Counted from the stretch's first letter, positions 27,077-36,873 are shown. The stretch is DNA of 64,000 bases from JBKPCD01 sp046727175 (GCA_046727175.1 JBKPCD010000026.1:1-64000); one strand, 5' to 3'. Program-made: numbers and translations. Notes: generated by a model not told the origin, from the sequence alone.

Positions 27077-30061
27077 TCAAAACAGGAACCGCACCTGGAG
27101 CTGGAACATCCGCGGGGGATCGATGTTCGCGAGCGACGGAAGCGCGTTGGTGGCGGTCCCAACGGCCACGAGCTGACCGAAGGTCGGGTTCGGCGTGGGC
27201 GTGTCGCCGTACGTGGTCTGAGCGCGGCCGAGCAGGTTTCCGTGATTGAACAGGTTGAACCCTTCCAGTCGGAGCAGGATCGCCCGGCCCGAATGCTTGA
27301 TGCGTCCCTCGACGAAGAGCGATACCTCTGAAGTTGGGGTGCCGCGGAATGCCGACTTTCCGACGACTTTGCCGTCGACCACCGGACGGTCGTTGTTCGC
27401 GCCGTCACCGTTGTTGTCGATCCCGGTCGTCGCATTGAACGGACGCGACGACGCGAGCTGCACCACGCTGCCGGCAGTGATGTTGTATGGCAGGTTGTAG
27501 GTGAACCCGATTACCGCACGATGGCGCTGATCGACCACGCTCGGTCCGCGCTCTTCTTCACCGAGCCGCGCGATATTTGCGTCGTTCGGGTTGATGCCGT
27601 TGCCGTCCGGCTCGGTCGTGTTCGTGGCCTTTGCGAGCGTGTAGCTGACGTACGCGTGCATCTTCGAGTTGCCGCGGTAGCTGATCTGCGTTTGCAGTCC
27701 GTCGTAGTCGGCGACGCCAAGATTCATCAACACGTTTACCGAGCGCACGCCGCCGTTGACCGGGACGATAGGACGCGTCGCATTGGCAGCGGCGACGCTC
27801 CTGGTCTGGCCCGGCGCGGCGCGATCGAATGGCGTGGGGGCGTTCAGGTCGATGCTGCGATCGAGGTTGGTCCAGTGCTGGTGGACGTAGTCGGCGCCGA
27901 CGAACAGGCCTTTCATGACTTCGCGCTCGGCGCCGATCGAGGTCACCTGACTTCGCGGGTTCACGAACTCGTCAGGGTAGTTCGGGAGGAGATCGAAGTT
28001 CAGGCCGTATGTCGCGAACTGCGACTCGTAGAAGTCGCGCTGACCCGCACGAATCGTGATGTTGCGGGCAGGCTGCTGCGACGGCGGCAAGGTACGCGGG
28101 TCGAACACCAATGGGACGCACGGGAAATTCAAGCAGGACGGGAACCCGAACTGTCCTGGCGTTGCCATGTAGGTCGTGAGTCCATCGAGGCCACCTGTCA
28201 GCGCGCTCGCGATCGCGTTGGCGCGAATCTGGGTGTAGTACATCGCGTACCCGCCGCGAACCGCCGTGCGCGAATCGCCGTTCGGGTGCCACCCGAAACC
28301 GAGCCTCGGGGCGAAGTTCTTCGTCGCGGTGGTCAGCGTCTGCCGATCGTACCGGAGGCCGGCATCGATAGTGAGATCGTCGCTCACGCGGATGCTGTCC
28401 TGCACGAACGCCACCGACATCCATTGTTTCAGCTCGTAGCTGGTGACGCCGTAGCTGATCGGCTGCGTGTACTGCTGCACGTCGCCCAGCATCAACTGAT
28501 CGAAAGACGCCGTCGTGGTGCTGAGGAACGTGAACGTGCCGAGGATCGGGGTGCCCGGCTCGCTGCCAGTGCCACCGGTCCTGTGGCGAGTAAGGCTGCC
28601 TCCGAACCGGAGGTTGTGCCGCCCGCGCGACCACGACAGCGTGTCTGCGAGCTGCACCTGATGACCAAAGAGATCGGACGAGCGCGACTCACCGATGGTG
28701 AACGGCACGGACCCGCTGCGCGTGTACGTCGTCGAGAGTGTCTGCGGCTCCCACAGGGTGACAGGGTCGCCGTTCAGATATGCGAAGCGCGCTTCGTTCA
28801 GGAGGTTGCCGCTGACAACCGTCGTGTGATTGACCTGCGTCGTCCACGATCGCCGCGTGTATCTCCGGGCGACCGTCGGCGCGTTCGTGCCGGCGACGGC
28901 GTCGTTCGGATTCGTGTCGTGCATGCGATCGACGTTGGCCCGCACCATCAACGTCTGCGTCGGCGTGAGCTTGTGATCCATCCTCGCGTTGACGAGCGTC
29001 TGCCTGTAATGGCCCACGTATGTGAGGCTGCCGTCGGGCGGCAGGACGAATGCCGGCAGCGTGGGCGAGAGGAACGTCGTACGATCCTGCATCGTGTAGT
29101 CGGCCGTCGCGAAGAAGAACGTCTTGTCCCTGACGATCGGCCCGCCAATCGAACCGGAGATCTGATCCAATTCATCCGGCACGTCCGCGGGGTTGATCGC
29201 CGTGAGCGTCGGGGGCGTCACGCAGCTCGGGACCGACGGCGCGCAGAACCCATCGGTCGAAAAGGTTTTCGCCTGCCAGCTTCCGGGACGCGCCATGTAG
29301 AGCGCTTCGCCGCGCAGCGCATTCGTGCCCCCCTTGGTCACGATGTTCAGCGCGGGCCCGGCGGTCCATCCGAACTCCGCTGAAAAGGCGTTCGACAGGA
29401 CCGAGATCTCCTGAACGGCTCCGACCGGCACGGTCGCCAGCATCGTCTGGCGTCCCCAGCTTTCGTCGTTGCTCGCGCCATCCAGCATGAATGTGGTCGT
29501 TCGCCGGCTGCCTGCGGCCGTGATGAAGTACGGCGTGTTGACGAAAAGGTCACCCGTGCCCTTTCCCTGGCGGAACGCCGCGTTGAACAGCGGCAGGTTC
29601 CCGATCTTGCGCCCGAGGATCGGCGTCTCGTCGATGGCGGCGCTGTCCATCCGCTGGCCGATCTGCGCGTCCGCGCGCACTCCTCGTGTCGTGCCGTAGA
29701 CGGTCACCCCGGTCTCCCCGCCGCTCGCCACGAGCCTGACCTTGACGGTCGCCGCTTCCCCCGCGCGCAGCGTGAGGCCCGTGACCGCGTCGGCGGTGAA
29801 GCCCGTCCTGGTCACATCGATGGTGTAGGTGCCCGTCAGCGGCACCGCCGTGATCGCCGCCGAGCCATTGGCGCCGGTTACCACGTCACGAGTCGCGCCG
29901 GTCGCGCTGTTGACGAGCGTCACCCTCGCGTCGCTGACGATCGCGCCCGTCTGGTCGACCACGACGACGACGATCGTTGCCGTGTTGGGGGTCTGCGCGA
30001 ACGCGGGTACCGCAAGCATTGATACGAGGACTAACAGACAGGCGCGCACCTGCATTCTCAT
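27077..30061 (-). CDS. Oar-like TonB-dependent receptor with N-terminal carboxypeptidase-regulatory domain
   Basis: 994 residues from an ATG with AGAGG 5 bases upstream; the frame extends 15 codons further, but without a ribosome site. A signal peptide ends VPAFAQ. Next comes a carboxypeptidase-regulatory-like Ig domain (VDQTGAIVSDARVTLVNSAT...TYTIDVTRTGF), then a plug region (GRKIGNLPLFNAAFRQG, GGTNALRGEALYMARPG), then a large beta-barrel ending in FQLQVRFLF, whose terminal Phe is the outer-membrane sorting signal. Acidobacterial Oar-like proteins of this size are common and thought to import or secrete large substrates; ligand unknown. No TonB, ExbB or ExbD gene is near. Confidence 0.9.
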   Translation of the reverse strand: MRMQVRACLLVLVSMLAVPAFAQTPNTATIVVVVVDQTGAIVSDARVTLVNSATGATRDVVTGANGSAAITAVPLTGTYTIDVTRTGFTADAVTGLTLRAGEAATVKVRLVASGGETGVTVYGTTRGVRADAQIGQRMDSAAIDETPILGRKIGNLPLFNAAFRQGKGTGDLFVNTPYFITAAGSRRTTTFMLDGASNDESWGRQTMLATVPVGAVQEISVLSNAFSAEFGWTAGPALNIVTKGGTNALRGEALYMARPGSWQAKTFSTDGFCAPSVPSCVTPPTLTAINPADVPDELDQISGSIGGPIVRDKTFFFATADYTMQDRTTFLSPTLPAFVLPPDGSLTYVGHYRQTLVNARMDHKLTPTQTLMVRANVDRMHDTNPNDAVAGTNAPTVARRYTRRSWTTQVNHTTVVSGNLLNEARFAYLNGDPVTLWEPQTLSTTYTRSGSVPFTIGESRSSDLFGHQVQLADTLSWSRGRHNLRFGGSLTRHRTGGTGSEPGTPILGTFTFLSTTTASFDQLMLGDVQQYTQPISYGVTSYELKQWMSVAFVQDSIRVSDDLTIDAGLRYDRQTLTTATKNFAPRLGFGWHPNGDSRTAVRGGYAMYYTQIRANAIASALTGGLDGLTTYMATPGQFGFPSCLNFPCVPLVFDPRTLPPSQQPARNITIRAGQRDFYESQFATYGLNFDLLPNYPDEFVNPRSQVTSIGAEREVMKGLFVGADYVHQHWTNLDRSIDLNAPTPFDRAAPGQTRSVAAANATRPIVPVNGGVRSVNVLMNLGVADYDGLQTQISYRGNSKMHAYVSYTLAKATNTTEPDGNGINPNDANIARLGEEERGPSVVDQRHRAVIGFTYNLPYNITAGSVVQLASSRPFNATTGIDNNGDGANNDRPVVDGKVVGKSAFRGTPTSEVSLFVEGRIKHSGRAILLRLEGFNLFNHGNLLGRAQTTYGDTPTPNPTFGQLVAVGTATNALPSLANIDPPRMFQLQVRFLF

Positions 30062-30467
30062 CAGAGCCTCTTCACGCATACGGAGCATCGCCGTTGGCGG
30101 CGCCACGCGGACGGATTATTCCCAGCAGGAACCTGAAAAGCACATCCTGAATGGAAAAATGGGAGATCGAGATTGGAAAAACCCGATACGTTTTGCCATC
30201 TCCCATTTGCCATTTCCCATCAGGCCGTCTTATTCAAGCCGGCCTGCCAGGATTCGCCAGCACCGACGGAAGGACACGCCCCCAGTTCCTCTAAATCTAA
30301 CCGGGTGTGCCATCTACTACCACAGCACGTAGGTCGCTCCTCTTCGATATCGAGCGTTCGAAAGGTGAGCTGTGGGGGCTGGGATCGTGCGGATGATTCG
30401 CGACCACGCTCCGCGTTTCACGGGCTCGGTGTTGACGTGGAGCGGTGGAGTTGCCCGGCGTGTGTCG
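30062..30467. other. 406-bp gap with an AT-rich inverted repeat
   Basis: Holds the inverted repeat listed next and the promoter region of the receptor gene. No coding sequence supported. The run of gggagat / atctccc and similar words (ccatttcccat) gives it a composition unlike its surroundings. Confidence 0.45.
30157..30208. repeat. Inverted repeat aaatgggagat / atctcccattt
   Basis: Two 11-base arms, perfectly complementary, separated by 30 bases, followed by a near-copy (gccatttcccat). The element is AT-rich for this genome and could be a terminator for transcripts from the left or a relic of a dispersed repeat. Confidence 0.5.
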
Positions 30468-31886
30468 TCAACGCACTTCCGTCAACCGGATGGACTCGCC
30501 GACGCGACGGAATGTCTCCTGAAAAGCCTCGGCGTCGGTCTCGGGCACGATCGTCAGGTAATAGAACAGGCTCCCATCGACGAGGAACGTCGTATAGACG
30601 GCGATGCGTTCCTGGCCGCCAAGCGGCGACAGATTGACGAGCGGCGTTGCAAGGGCAGAACGCTGCGACATCCGTATTGCCTGTTGCGTCCCGGCCGCGC
30701 GAAGCTCGGGATTGGCCTGCGCGACGGCCTGCAGCCAGGCGTTCGTCGCTTCCCGTAGATCGCGCGATCCGGCTTTCGTTACGCCGAACTCGATGCCGTG
30801 GGTGAAAACCGTCTGTCCGTTGAGTTGACCGTATCCATTTTGCGGGACGACTTTGATCGCGCTCTTTGAGGGGAGACTCGTCCAGTTGGCCGGAACTGAC
30901 GCTTGAAACACTTTTCCACCACTGAGGTCCCGGTATTGCGACGAGGGTCGCGGTACGGGTTGCCCGGGGGTTCCGACGGATTGAGGCGCGTCGCCCCCTG
31001 ACCCGCCCGACCGGGCCAGATCGGCCATCGACTTCGCCGGCGGCAACGATGCAAACGCCGACTTGATCGGCTCGAATTCGCTTGCATCGGCGGCGGTCGC
31101 GATCGTCAGGAGGCCTGCTTCCTGGTTGATGTATTGCGTCCGGTTGCCGGGATTTGGATGGCTGCTCATCCACTGCGGGCCGCTACCGCCACCACTTTTC
31201 GATTCGCGCTCGATCGTTTCGAACATATGAGCGAGCGCTCGCGGGTCGTAGCCGGCGCGCGCCATGATCTGCGAGCCCAGGAGATCCGCCTGCTTCTCGA
31301 AGTCGCGGCTGTATCGCAAGAGCAACGTGCCCAGTCCGAACTGGCTGCCCTGCGCGATCGCCCCTCCTGCTGCCCCTCCGACGACTGCGCCGCCGACCGC
31401 GCCGGCGAGCTGACCCAACTGCAACCAGGGATTCTGCGCTTTGGACGCATTGGCGGTTCCATGACGAAGCAGGACATGCGACAGCTCGTGCGCGATGACG
31501 CCGACGACCTCTCCTTCGGACGCTGCGGCGTCGAACATGCCACGGTGAACGAACATCGGTCCACCCGGGAGCGCAAAGGCATTTATCTCTTTCAGATTCA
31601 CCGGCGTGAACGAATACTCGTAGACGGGTTCCTTGAGATCCGACGGGGCGGCCGCGACCAGTCGATCGCCAAGTTTCGTGAGATAACGAGCGATTCGCTC
31701 GTCCTGGATGATGGGATACTGCTGGCGAACTTCGGCGGCCGCTTCGCGACCGAGCTCCACGTCCTGCTTTGGCGTGTACTTGTTCTTCGGCAGCTTCACC
31801 ACCGTCTGCGCCACGAGACCCGTTGCCGACACGCCCACAACAATCACGAGAGCCGCTGCACGCGCCGATGGGGTGTTGATCGCCAT
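30468..31886 (-). CDS. M48-family zinc metallopeptidase (BepA-like)
   Basis: 472 residues with a signal peptide (ALVIVVGVSATGLVAQ). The zinc site is HELSH (His132, Glu133, His136) with the third ligand expected in FEKQADLLGSQIM near Glu196. A glycine/alanine-rich hydrophobic stretch (GAVGGAVVGGAAGGAIAQG) lies between them, as in many acidobacterial M48 proteins. The C-terminal part has a domain of about 150 residues (GGKVFQASVPANWTSL...LTIVPETDAEAFQETFRRV) of unknown role. Periplasmic relatives such as BepA trim misassembled outer-membrane proteins, which fits the neighbouring outer-membrane receptor. Single gene on its strand, with a hypothetical gene upstream. Confidence 0.88.
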   Translation of the reverse strand: MAINTPSARAAALVIVVGVSATGLVAQTVVKLPKNKYTPKQDVELGREAAAEVRQQYPIIQDERIARYLTKLGDRLVAAAPSDLKEPVYEYSFTPVNLKEINAFALPGGPMFVHRGMFDAAASEGEVVGVIAHELSHVLLRHGTANASKAQNPWLQLGQLAGAVGGAVVGGAAGGAIAQGSQFGLGTLLLRYSRDFEKQADLLGSQIMARAGYDPRALAHMFETIERESKSGGGSGPQWMSSHPNPGNRTQYINQEAGLLTIATAADASEFEPIKSAFASLPPAKSMADLARSGGSGGDAPQSVGTPGQPVPRPSSQYRDLSGGKVFQASVPANWTSLPSKSAIKVVPQNGYGQLNGQTVFTHGIEFGVTKAGSRDLREATNAWLQAVAQANPELRAAGTQQAIRMSQRSALATPLVNLSPLGGQERIAVYTTFLVDGSLFYYLTIVPETDAEAFQETFRRVGESIRLTEVR

Positions 31887-31969
31887 GACCGCTCTTCAAT
31901 TCCGTTTCGTGGTCAGTCTTTCGTCAGAGGCCGGGAACCGACTCCGACCTCTGACGAAACGAGCCTTCT

Positions 31970-32680
31970 CTACTTGGCCGGATAGATCCGATCCGCGATC
32001 GTGTCGCGATGAAACGCAGAATGCTCGCGAACGTCGGCCCAGCCGCCCGCCGCGGGGGCCGCGGACATCGCGGCCCCGCGTTCGCTGGCGAGGTCCTGCC
32101 ACGAGTTGTACCGAGTGATGGTCGCGAAAGTCCAGTTGCCCCCTTCCAGGTGTTGGAGCAAGACATTACCAGTTTGGATCTTGCTCGATGGTGCGGGTGC
32201 GCTCAGTGCCTTCTCGAGCTGTTCGCGATGGCCTGGTACGGTGCGGTGGACGCCCACAATATAGATCGAGCCCGCCGCGGTCGCTGATCCACCGATTCCC
32301 ATCTGGCTCGTGAAGTCCGCCCATGATGGCCCGCTTACGAACGTGTCGTCATGCCACGCCCTGAGATTCCGTACCGCATCCGGAGGAGCCGGCGCTGCCG
32401 CACTCACCTCGGTCTTCGGGCCCAGGTGCTGAATGACCGCGTAGTCCCAGTCGTCGCCTTCGAGATGACGGAAGACGACGAAGTGCTCGGGCATCGACGA
32501 GGACTTGTCAGGTGCCATGAGCGCCTTGCCAAGCGCAGCCGCCTGTCCGGGAACCGCCTTGGTGAAATGCACGTGGTACACATCGGTCGCGGTTGACGAC
32601 GCCGGTTTCGTCTGCGCTGACGATGGCGCCGTGGCAACAACTCCGCCCAACACGACTATCCAAGCAATGATGTCTCTCAT
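31970..32680 (-). CDS. Secreted protein with duplicated NIPSNAP/EthD-like ferredoxin-fold domain
   Basis: 236 residues from an ATG with GGAGG 4 bases upstream. The signal peptide ends APSSAQ. The mature part is two similar halves: YHVHFTKAVPGQAAALGKAL with RHLEGDDWDYAVIQHL, and YIVGVHRTVPGHREQLEKAL with QHLEGGNWTFATITRY. Each looks like a dimeric alpha-beta barrel of the NIPSNAP/EthD kind, folded as a tandem pseudo-dimer. No catalytic residues stand out; function unknown. The 83-bp gap to the M48 gene on the same strand would allow co-transcription. Confidence 0.75.
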   Translation of the reverse strand: MRDIIAWIVVLGGVVATAPSSAQTKPASSTATDVYHVHFTKAVPGQAAALGKALMAPDKSSSMPEHFVVFRHLEGDDWDYAVIQHLGPKTEVSAAAPAPPDAVRNLRAWHDDTFVSGPSWADFTSQMGIGGSATAAGSIYIVGVHRTVPGHREQLEKALSAPAPSSKIQTGNVLLQHLEGGNWTFATITRYNSWQDLASERGAAMSAAPAAGGWADVREHSAFHRDTIADRIYPAK

Positions 32681-32972
32681 CAAACCTCCGGGGCTCGAGC
32701 GAATCTGAACATCAAGCCGCCAGGTTGGACACACTGATGGCCTGTTCGGAACGCTCTGAGCTCGACTAACGTATCACGGATGAGGTTGGATCACATGCGA
32801 GTGGCCCGTGCAGAGAACACGCGTGAATGTCCGAACCCGGAGTGCCGGGCGGCCGTCCGAGGCGCCGCCGTGAATTCAACGACAGTCGCTCGCGCTCGCT
32901 CGACTGGCCTCTTCCGTGTAAGAGTAAGAGTTGTAATCCTGCGTACGCAGGTCGTTCGTGAAAGGGGACCGC

Positions 32973-33560
32973 ATGTCATTCCGACGAACGCTCGCACTGA
33001 GCCTGCTGCTCGGAGTCATGGCGCCTGCCGCGGCGCGAGCCGATGGCATGATCATCCCGTTCGTTGGCGCCAACTTCGGCGGCAAGTCGGGGAACGAGCT
33101 TTCGGATGCGATCGGCGCGGAGCGCTTCGACTGGGGTGTGAGCTTGGCCTATATGGGCGGAGGGGTTCTCGGTCTCGAGGCGGATATCGCACGCAGTCCA
33201 GACTTCTTCGGTAAGACCGACCTCGGTGGCAGCAGCGTTCTGACCGCGACGGGCAATTTGCTGATCGGCATTCCGTTCGGCGGCCAGAAAGGCATCGGCG
33301 TTCGTCCCTATGCGCTGGTGGGCCTCGGCGTGATTCGCTCCAAGGTCGACGCGTTCGGCGATGTCCTGAGCCTCGACAACAGCAAAGCCGCATGGGACAT
33401 TGGCGGTGGCGTGATGCTGTTCTTCGGGACTCACGTCGGCGTGCGTGGCGACCTTCGTTACTTCCGCACGTTCAGCGCCGTGGACTTTATCGACGTCATC
33501 GAGCGAACGGACAGGCTCGATTTCGCCCGGGGCTCGGCCGGGCTCATTCTGAGGTTCTGA
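32973..33560 (+). CDS. Small outer-membrane beta-barrel protein
   Basis: 195 residues from the ATG at 32973, with AAGGGG upstream; an in-frame ATG 15 bases earlier lacks it. After a signal peptide (LALSLLLGVMAPAAARA) the chain alternates polar and hydrophobic residues in eight or so strands (GMIIPFVGANFGG, VRPYALVGLGVIRSK, GGGVMLFFGTHVGVRGD) and ends in LILRF, with the terminal Phe of outer-membrane proteins. It matches the OmpA-like 'outer membrane protein beta-barrel' class. Divergent from the NIPSNAP-like gene, with about 290 bp of non-coding sequence between. Confidence 0.85.
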   Translation: MSFRRTLALSLLLGVMAPAAARADGMIIPFVGANFGGKSGNELSDAIGAERFDWGVSLAYMGGGVLGLEADIARSPDFFGKTDLGGSSVLTATGNLLIGIPFGGQKGIGVRPYALVGLGVIRSKVDAFGDVLSLDNSKAAWDIGGGVMLFFGTHVGVRGDLRYFRTFSAVDFIDVIERTDRLDFARGSAGLILRF

Positions 33561-33628
33561 GGCGCGTAATGCGCTCGAGCCGCAGATGACTGTCTCCCAG
33601 CAGTCTTGGGTTACCCTTATCGGCCAGC

Positions 33629-34306
33629 ATGACCGACAAGCCCTACGCATCCATCGTCGCCGCGTGGGAAGGTTGCCTGAGGCTGTACGGGGATAGTGCG
33701 CCCGGAGTCGGCTGGCTACGCAACGACGCGGAGCTTCGCTATCGGATCATGCTCGACCTGTTGCGATCGGCCAGCGATGTAACGTTGCTCGATTTCGGCT
33801 GCGGAGCCTCTCATTTCTACGAGTTCATCCGCCAGCGAAGGTTGAACGGCATCGGCTACAGTGGACTCGACGTTTCTCCCTCGTTCCTGGAGCTTTCACG
33901 GCGCAAATTTCCCGAGGTGACCTATTACCAGGTCGATCTGCTCGATGACGATGCAACGGTTCCCGTCTTCGACTACGTCGTGATGAACGGCATCTTCACG
34001 TATCGCGGCCGTCTGAGCGACGACCAGATGTTCGACTACATGTGCCGGCTCGTGCGTCGCGTGGCATCGAGGACCAGGGTAGGCCTGGCGTTCAACGCGA
34101 TGTCCATGCATGTGGACTCGCAGCGTGCCGATCTGTTCCATGTGTCCCTCGACAGAGTGCTCGGCTTTCTGTCGCGGGAGATCAGCCGGCATGTGGTGGT
34201 GAGGCACGACTACTCCCTGTACGAGTTCACCGTCTACGTCTATCTCGAGCCGACCATCGGCGCGGGCACCGCCAAGCGCCTCGTGGATTGCGTGGCGAAG
34301 GCCTGA
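33629..34306 (+). CDS. Class I SAM-dependent methyltransferase
   Basis: 225 residues. Motif I is LLDFGCGASHFYEF (about residues 53-66), the acidic motif II follows in GYSGLDVSPSFLE, and a later acidic stretch QVDLLDDDATVPVFDYVV corresponds to motifs III-IV. This gene begins a run of same-direction genes typical of surface-glycan or secondary-metabolite decoration. Substrate is unknown; a sugar or lipid-linked intermediate is a reasonable guess from the neighbours. The ATG at 33629 has no strong ribosome site, and only 7 bp separates its stop from the next start. Confidence 0.85.
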   Translation: MTDKPYASIVAAWEGCLRLYGDSAPGVGWLRNDAELRYRIMLDLLRSASDVTLLDFGCGASHFYEFIRQRRLNGIGYSGLDVSPSFLELSRRKFPEVTYYQVDLLDDDATVPVFDYVVMNGIFTYRGRLSDDQMFDYMCRLVRRVASRTRVGLAFNAMSMHVDSQRADLFHVSLDRVLGFLSREISRHVVVRHDYSLYEFTVYVYLEPTIGAGTAKRLVDCVAKA

Positions 34307-34313
34307 GCACTCC

Positions 34314-35075
34314 GTGGTCCTCGGTTTGATGCAGCCGTACTTCTTTCCCTATCTGGGGTACTTCGAGCTGCTGTACCGCGCCGATTGCTGGGTCGCGTTC
34401 GACACTGCACAGTACATTCGTCGGGGCTGGATCAATCGCAACCGCATCCTTCATCCGGTCGAGGGCTGGACGTACATCACGATGCCCGTCCGCAAGCATC
34501 GTCGCGACACCCCGATCGCGGACATCCGGATCGCCGACGACAGCGCGTGGCGTCGCCGCATCGAGGGACAGCTTCTCCACTACCGCCGTCACGCACCCCA
34601 CTTCGAGCCGGTGCTGGCGCTCGTGCGCGACTGCCTTGCCGTGGAGGAGACGTCGGTGTCACGTTTGAATGTGGCGATCCTCGAGAAGACGTGCCGGTTC
34701 GTGGGCATCCCACTCACATCCCGCTTTCTTTCGGAGATGAACGTGAAGCTGGGACCGATCGACCAGCCAAGCGACTGGGGGCTGCGGCTGGCCGAAGCAC
34801 TCCAGGTGACCGAATACGTCAACGCGCCGGGCGGTCGCGATCTCTACGATGCGGCAAAGTTCGCTGCCCATGGTATTGGCCTAACGATTCTGAGCTCAGT
34901 GACGTGGCGGTACGACACCCCTGGCTACCGATTCGAGCCCTCGCTCTCGATTCTCGATACGTTGATGTGGAATTCGCCGGATGCTGTTCGCGAGATTCTG
35001 AACACGCGCTTGAACGCGGCGTCGAGAGCACAGCTGGCGGCACGTCGCTCGACGGCACAGGAACAGGGCAACTGA
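34314..35075 (+). CDS. WbqC-family protein
   Basis: 253 residues starting at GTG; the opening VLGLMQPYFFPYLGYFELL is the WbqC signature. Further family features are FDTAQYIRRGWINRNRI and, near the C-terminus, NAPGGRDLYD. WbqC proteins are found in O-antigen and capsule clusters, and their role is uncertain; they have been linked to amino-sugar modification. The gene follows the methyltransferase by 7 bp, and its 3' end comes within 2 bp of the convergent second methyltransferase. Confidence 0.85.
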   Translation: MVLGLMQPYFFPYLGYFELLYRADCWVAFDTAQYIRRGWINRNRILHPVEGWTYITMPVRKHRRDTPIADIRIADDSAWRRRIEGQLLHYRRHAPHFEPVLALVRDCLAVEETSVSRLNVAILEKTCRFVGIPLTSRFLSEMNVKLGPIDQPSDWGLRLAEALQVTEYVNAPGGRDLYDAAKFAAHGIGLTILSSVTWRYDTPGYRFEPSLSILDTLMWNSPDAVREILNTRLNAASRAQLAARRSTAQEQGN

Positions 35076-35077
35076 CT

Positions 35078-35857
35078 CTACACGGCTTCGCAGACGAGCA
35101 CCTGCCGCTTGGCAGCATGGTCGAATGGGCTTCGGTCCAGATCCCCGTAGCGCTCGGACACGGCGAACCCGGCGTCGTGGAGGGCAGCGTTCACGAATTC
35201 CGGATCGTGCTGCCAGAACCGGAAGTGGCATCCGGCACGCGGGTCCTTGCCGGGAGCATCCGCCTCACACAGAGTCCAATACAGCGAATACACGTCCGCA
35301 CCGATATCGAAGCTAGAAAGTTCGTGGACGTTCAGGCGCTGACCATGCGCGTCGGTATAAGAGCGAACGATTCTCGTGCGCGGCGCTGCGGCGATCGCCG
35401 AACGGTTCGGCTGATAAATGTCGAACGCGAATCTTCCACCGGTTCGCAGGAGTCGCCGCGCCGACCCGAGCACGAGTGCGAAGCCCTTGCTGTCGAACGC
35501 CTGCAGGCTGTGGAAGCTGCACATAGCGAGGTCGAAAGGTTCCAATGGCGGGACGTGTCTGATATCGGCTTGCATCCACGCAATCGTGGGATCCAGCATG
35601 CGGGCACGGGCGAGCATCCGCGCGGAGCCGTCGATGCCCGACACCCGGTGCGCTGCCAGTGGCGATTTCGTTCGCACGGCGGTGGCCATTGCCGCCGTTA
35701 TCACGCCGGTCCCGCACGCCAGGTCCACCACCGACGTCTGTCCCGCGCCGACAAGACTGGTATAAAACGCGATGTGAGCGGTGCGGTCGCCGACCATGTC
35801 ATCGTAGAAGTCGGCGATGTCCTCGTACTCCGCTGCCTCACCGCATGGCATCTGCAT
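35078..35857 (-). CDS. Class I SAM-dependent methyltransferase
   Basis: 259 residues, opposite in direction to the genes on either side. Motif I VVDLACGTGVITAAM, motif II VSGIDGSARMLARAR and the sequence MQADIRHVPPLEPFDLAMC are intact, as in small-molecule methyltransferases of the UbiE/COQ5-like kind. Two ATG codons (35857 and 35851) compete as start. It is embedded within the glycan-type cluster, but its orientation means it has its own promoter, shared with the divergent acyltransferase gene about 30 bp away. Confidence 0.85.
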   Translation of the reverse strand: MQMPCGEAAEYEDIADFYDDMVGDRTAHIAFYTSLVGAGQTSVVDLACGTGVITAAMATAVRTKSPLAAHRVSGIDGSARMLARARMLDPTIAWMQADIRHVPPLEPFDLAMCSFHSLQAFDSKGFALVLGSARRLLRTGGRFAFDIYQPNRSAIAAAPRTRIVRSYTDAHGQRLNVHELSSFDIGADVYSLYWTLCEADAPGKDPRAGCHFRFWQHDPEFVNAALHDAGFAVSERYGDLDRSPFDHAAKRQVLVCEAV

Positions 35858-35886
35858 CGCTCGCTGGGCTCATCCGGATCGCAACG

Positions 35887-36873
35887 ATGGCTGGCGACAT
35901 TGTCGTGATTCCGCTCGCGGATCGAGCGCGATGGGAGGCGGCTGCCGGCGAGAGCCGTGTGCCGTCGCACGCCTGGGAGTTCTGCGCGGCGCTGGCGGAT
36001 TCGGGTCCGGCTCCCAACCTTGCTCGGATTTCGAACGCGGGCAGCCTGCTTATCATACCATTCGTCGAGCGCGGCTGGGCCGGTACGCTGGACATTACCA
36101 CGATCACGACGGTCTCCGGCGCGGCCTGGTTCGACCCGGATCCCGTGTTACTCGATGGATGGAGTGAGTATGCCCGCACGAGAGGGTGGGTTGCCGGCTA
36201 CGTGCAACTGCATCCCGAGACGGATCTCTCCCGCGTGTCGAGTGCCGATCCCGGAAACTCGGTTTTCGTCGTGGACCTGCGCGCCAGCGACCTTCTTGCG
36301 GGCGCGTCAACGATCGTGCGTCGCAAGCTAAAGCGAGCGACGGCGGTCGGAGCCAGGCTCTGCGAAGATCGACACCTCATCGAAGAGGCTGTTGTCCGGC
36401 TGTACCGAGAGACCATGGTGCGGGTGCAGGCACACGACAATTACGCCTATTCGGAGCAGACGTTGCGCCGGTGGATTCGCGACCCCAAAAGTGTTGTGCT
36501 CGGCGCGAGCGCGGGCGACGGAATCGAGGCGTGCGCGCTGTTCCTGCAGCGCGACGATCAGGCAGAGTATCACCTTGGCGCCAGCACCAGCACCGCGCGT
36601 GGCCTGCAGACCCTGCTGTTGTACGCCGGTATGCTTCGGCTCCGCGAGATGGGCGTGCGGCGGCTAAATCTCGGCGGCGGCGTCCGTCATGGTGATGGCC
36701 TCTTCCAGTTCAAGGCGAAGTTCGGAGGGCAGGAGCGCGTTCTTCATGCGGTTCGGCAGATCTATCGACCCGATCTCTACCGTCGCCTGATTGAGGACGC
36801 CTTCGTGTCGCCTGGCGAAACCTGGTTCCCGGCTTACCGCGCTTGGCGGCGTGCGGGACCCTTTCGCGAGTAG
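35887..36873 (+). CDS. FemAB/GNAT-like acyltransferase
   Basis: 328 residues from the ATG at 35887; an earlier in-frame ATG at 35845 would overlap the start of the divergent methyltransferase. C-terminal residues MGVRRLNLGGGVRHGDGLFQ followed by FKAKFGG are the signature of the FemAB-like / peptidoglycan-bridge GNAT group, which transfer amino acids or acyl groups from aminoacyl-tRNA or acyl-CoA donors. In bacterial glycan clusters these enzymes usually acylate an amino sugar made by the DegT aminotransferase, which is exactly the next gene. Substrate and donor are inferred from context. Confidence 0.8.
   Translation: MAGDIVVIPLADRARWEAAAGESRVPSHAWEFCAALADSGPAPNLARISNAGSLLIIPFVERGWAGTLDITTITTVSGAAWFDPDPVLLDGWSEYARTRGWVAGYVQLHPETDLSRVSSADPGNSVFVVDLRASDLLAGASTIVRRKLKRATAVGARLCEDRHLIEEAVVRLYRETMVRVQAHDNYAYSEQTLRRWIRDPKSVVLGASAGDGIEACALFLQRDDQAEYHLGASTSTARGLQTLLLYAGMLRLREMGVRRLNLGGGVRHGDGLFQFKAKFGGQERVLHAVRQIYRPDLYRRLIEDAFVSPGETWFPAYRAWRRAGPFRE

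Noticed and set aside
27521..29383. 620-codon plus-strand frame
   Set aside because: Antisense to the TonB receptor; no domain, and low-complexity Arg/Glu/Val composition as expected from a reversed coding frame.
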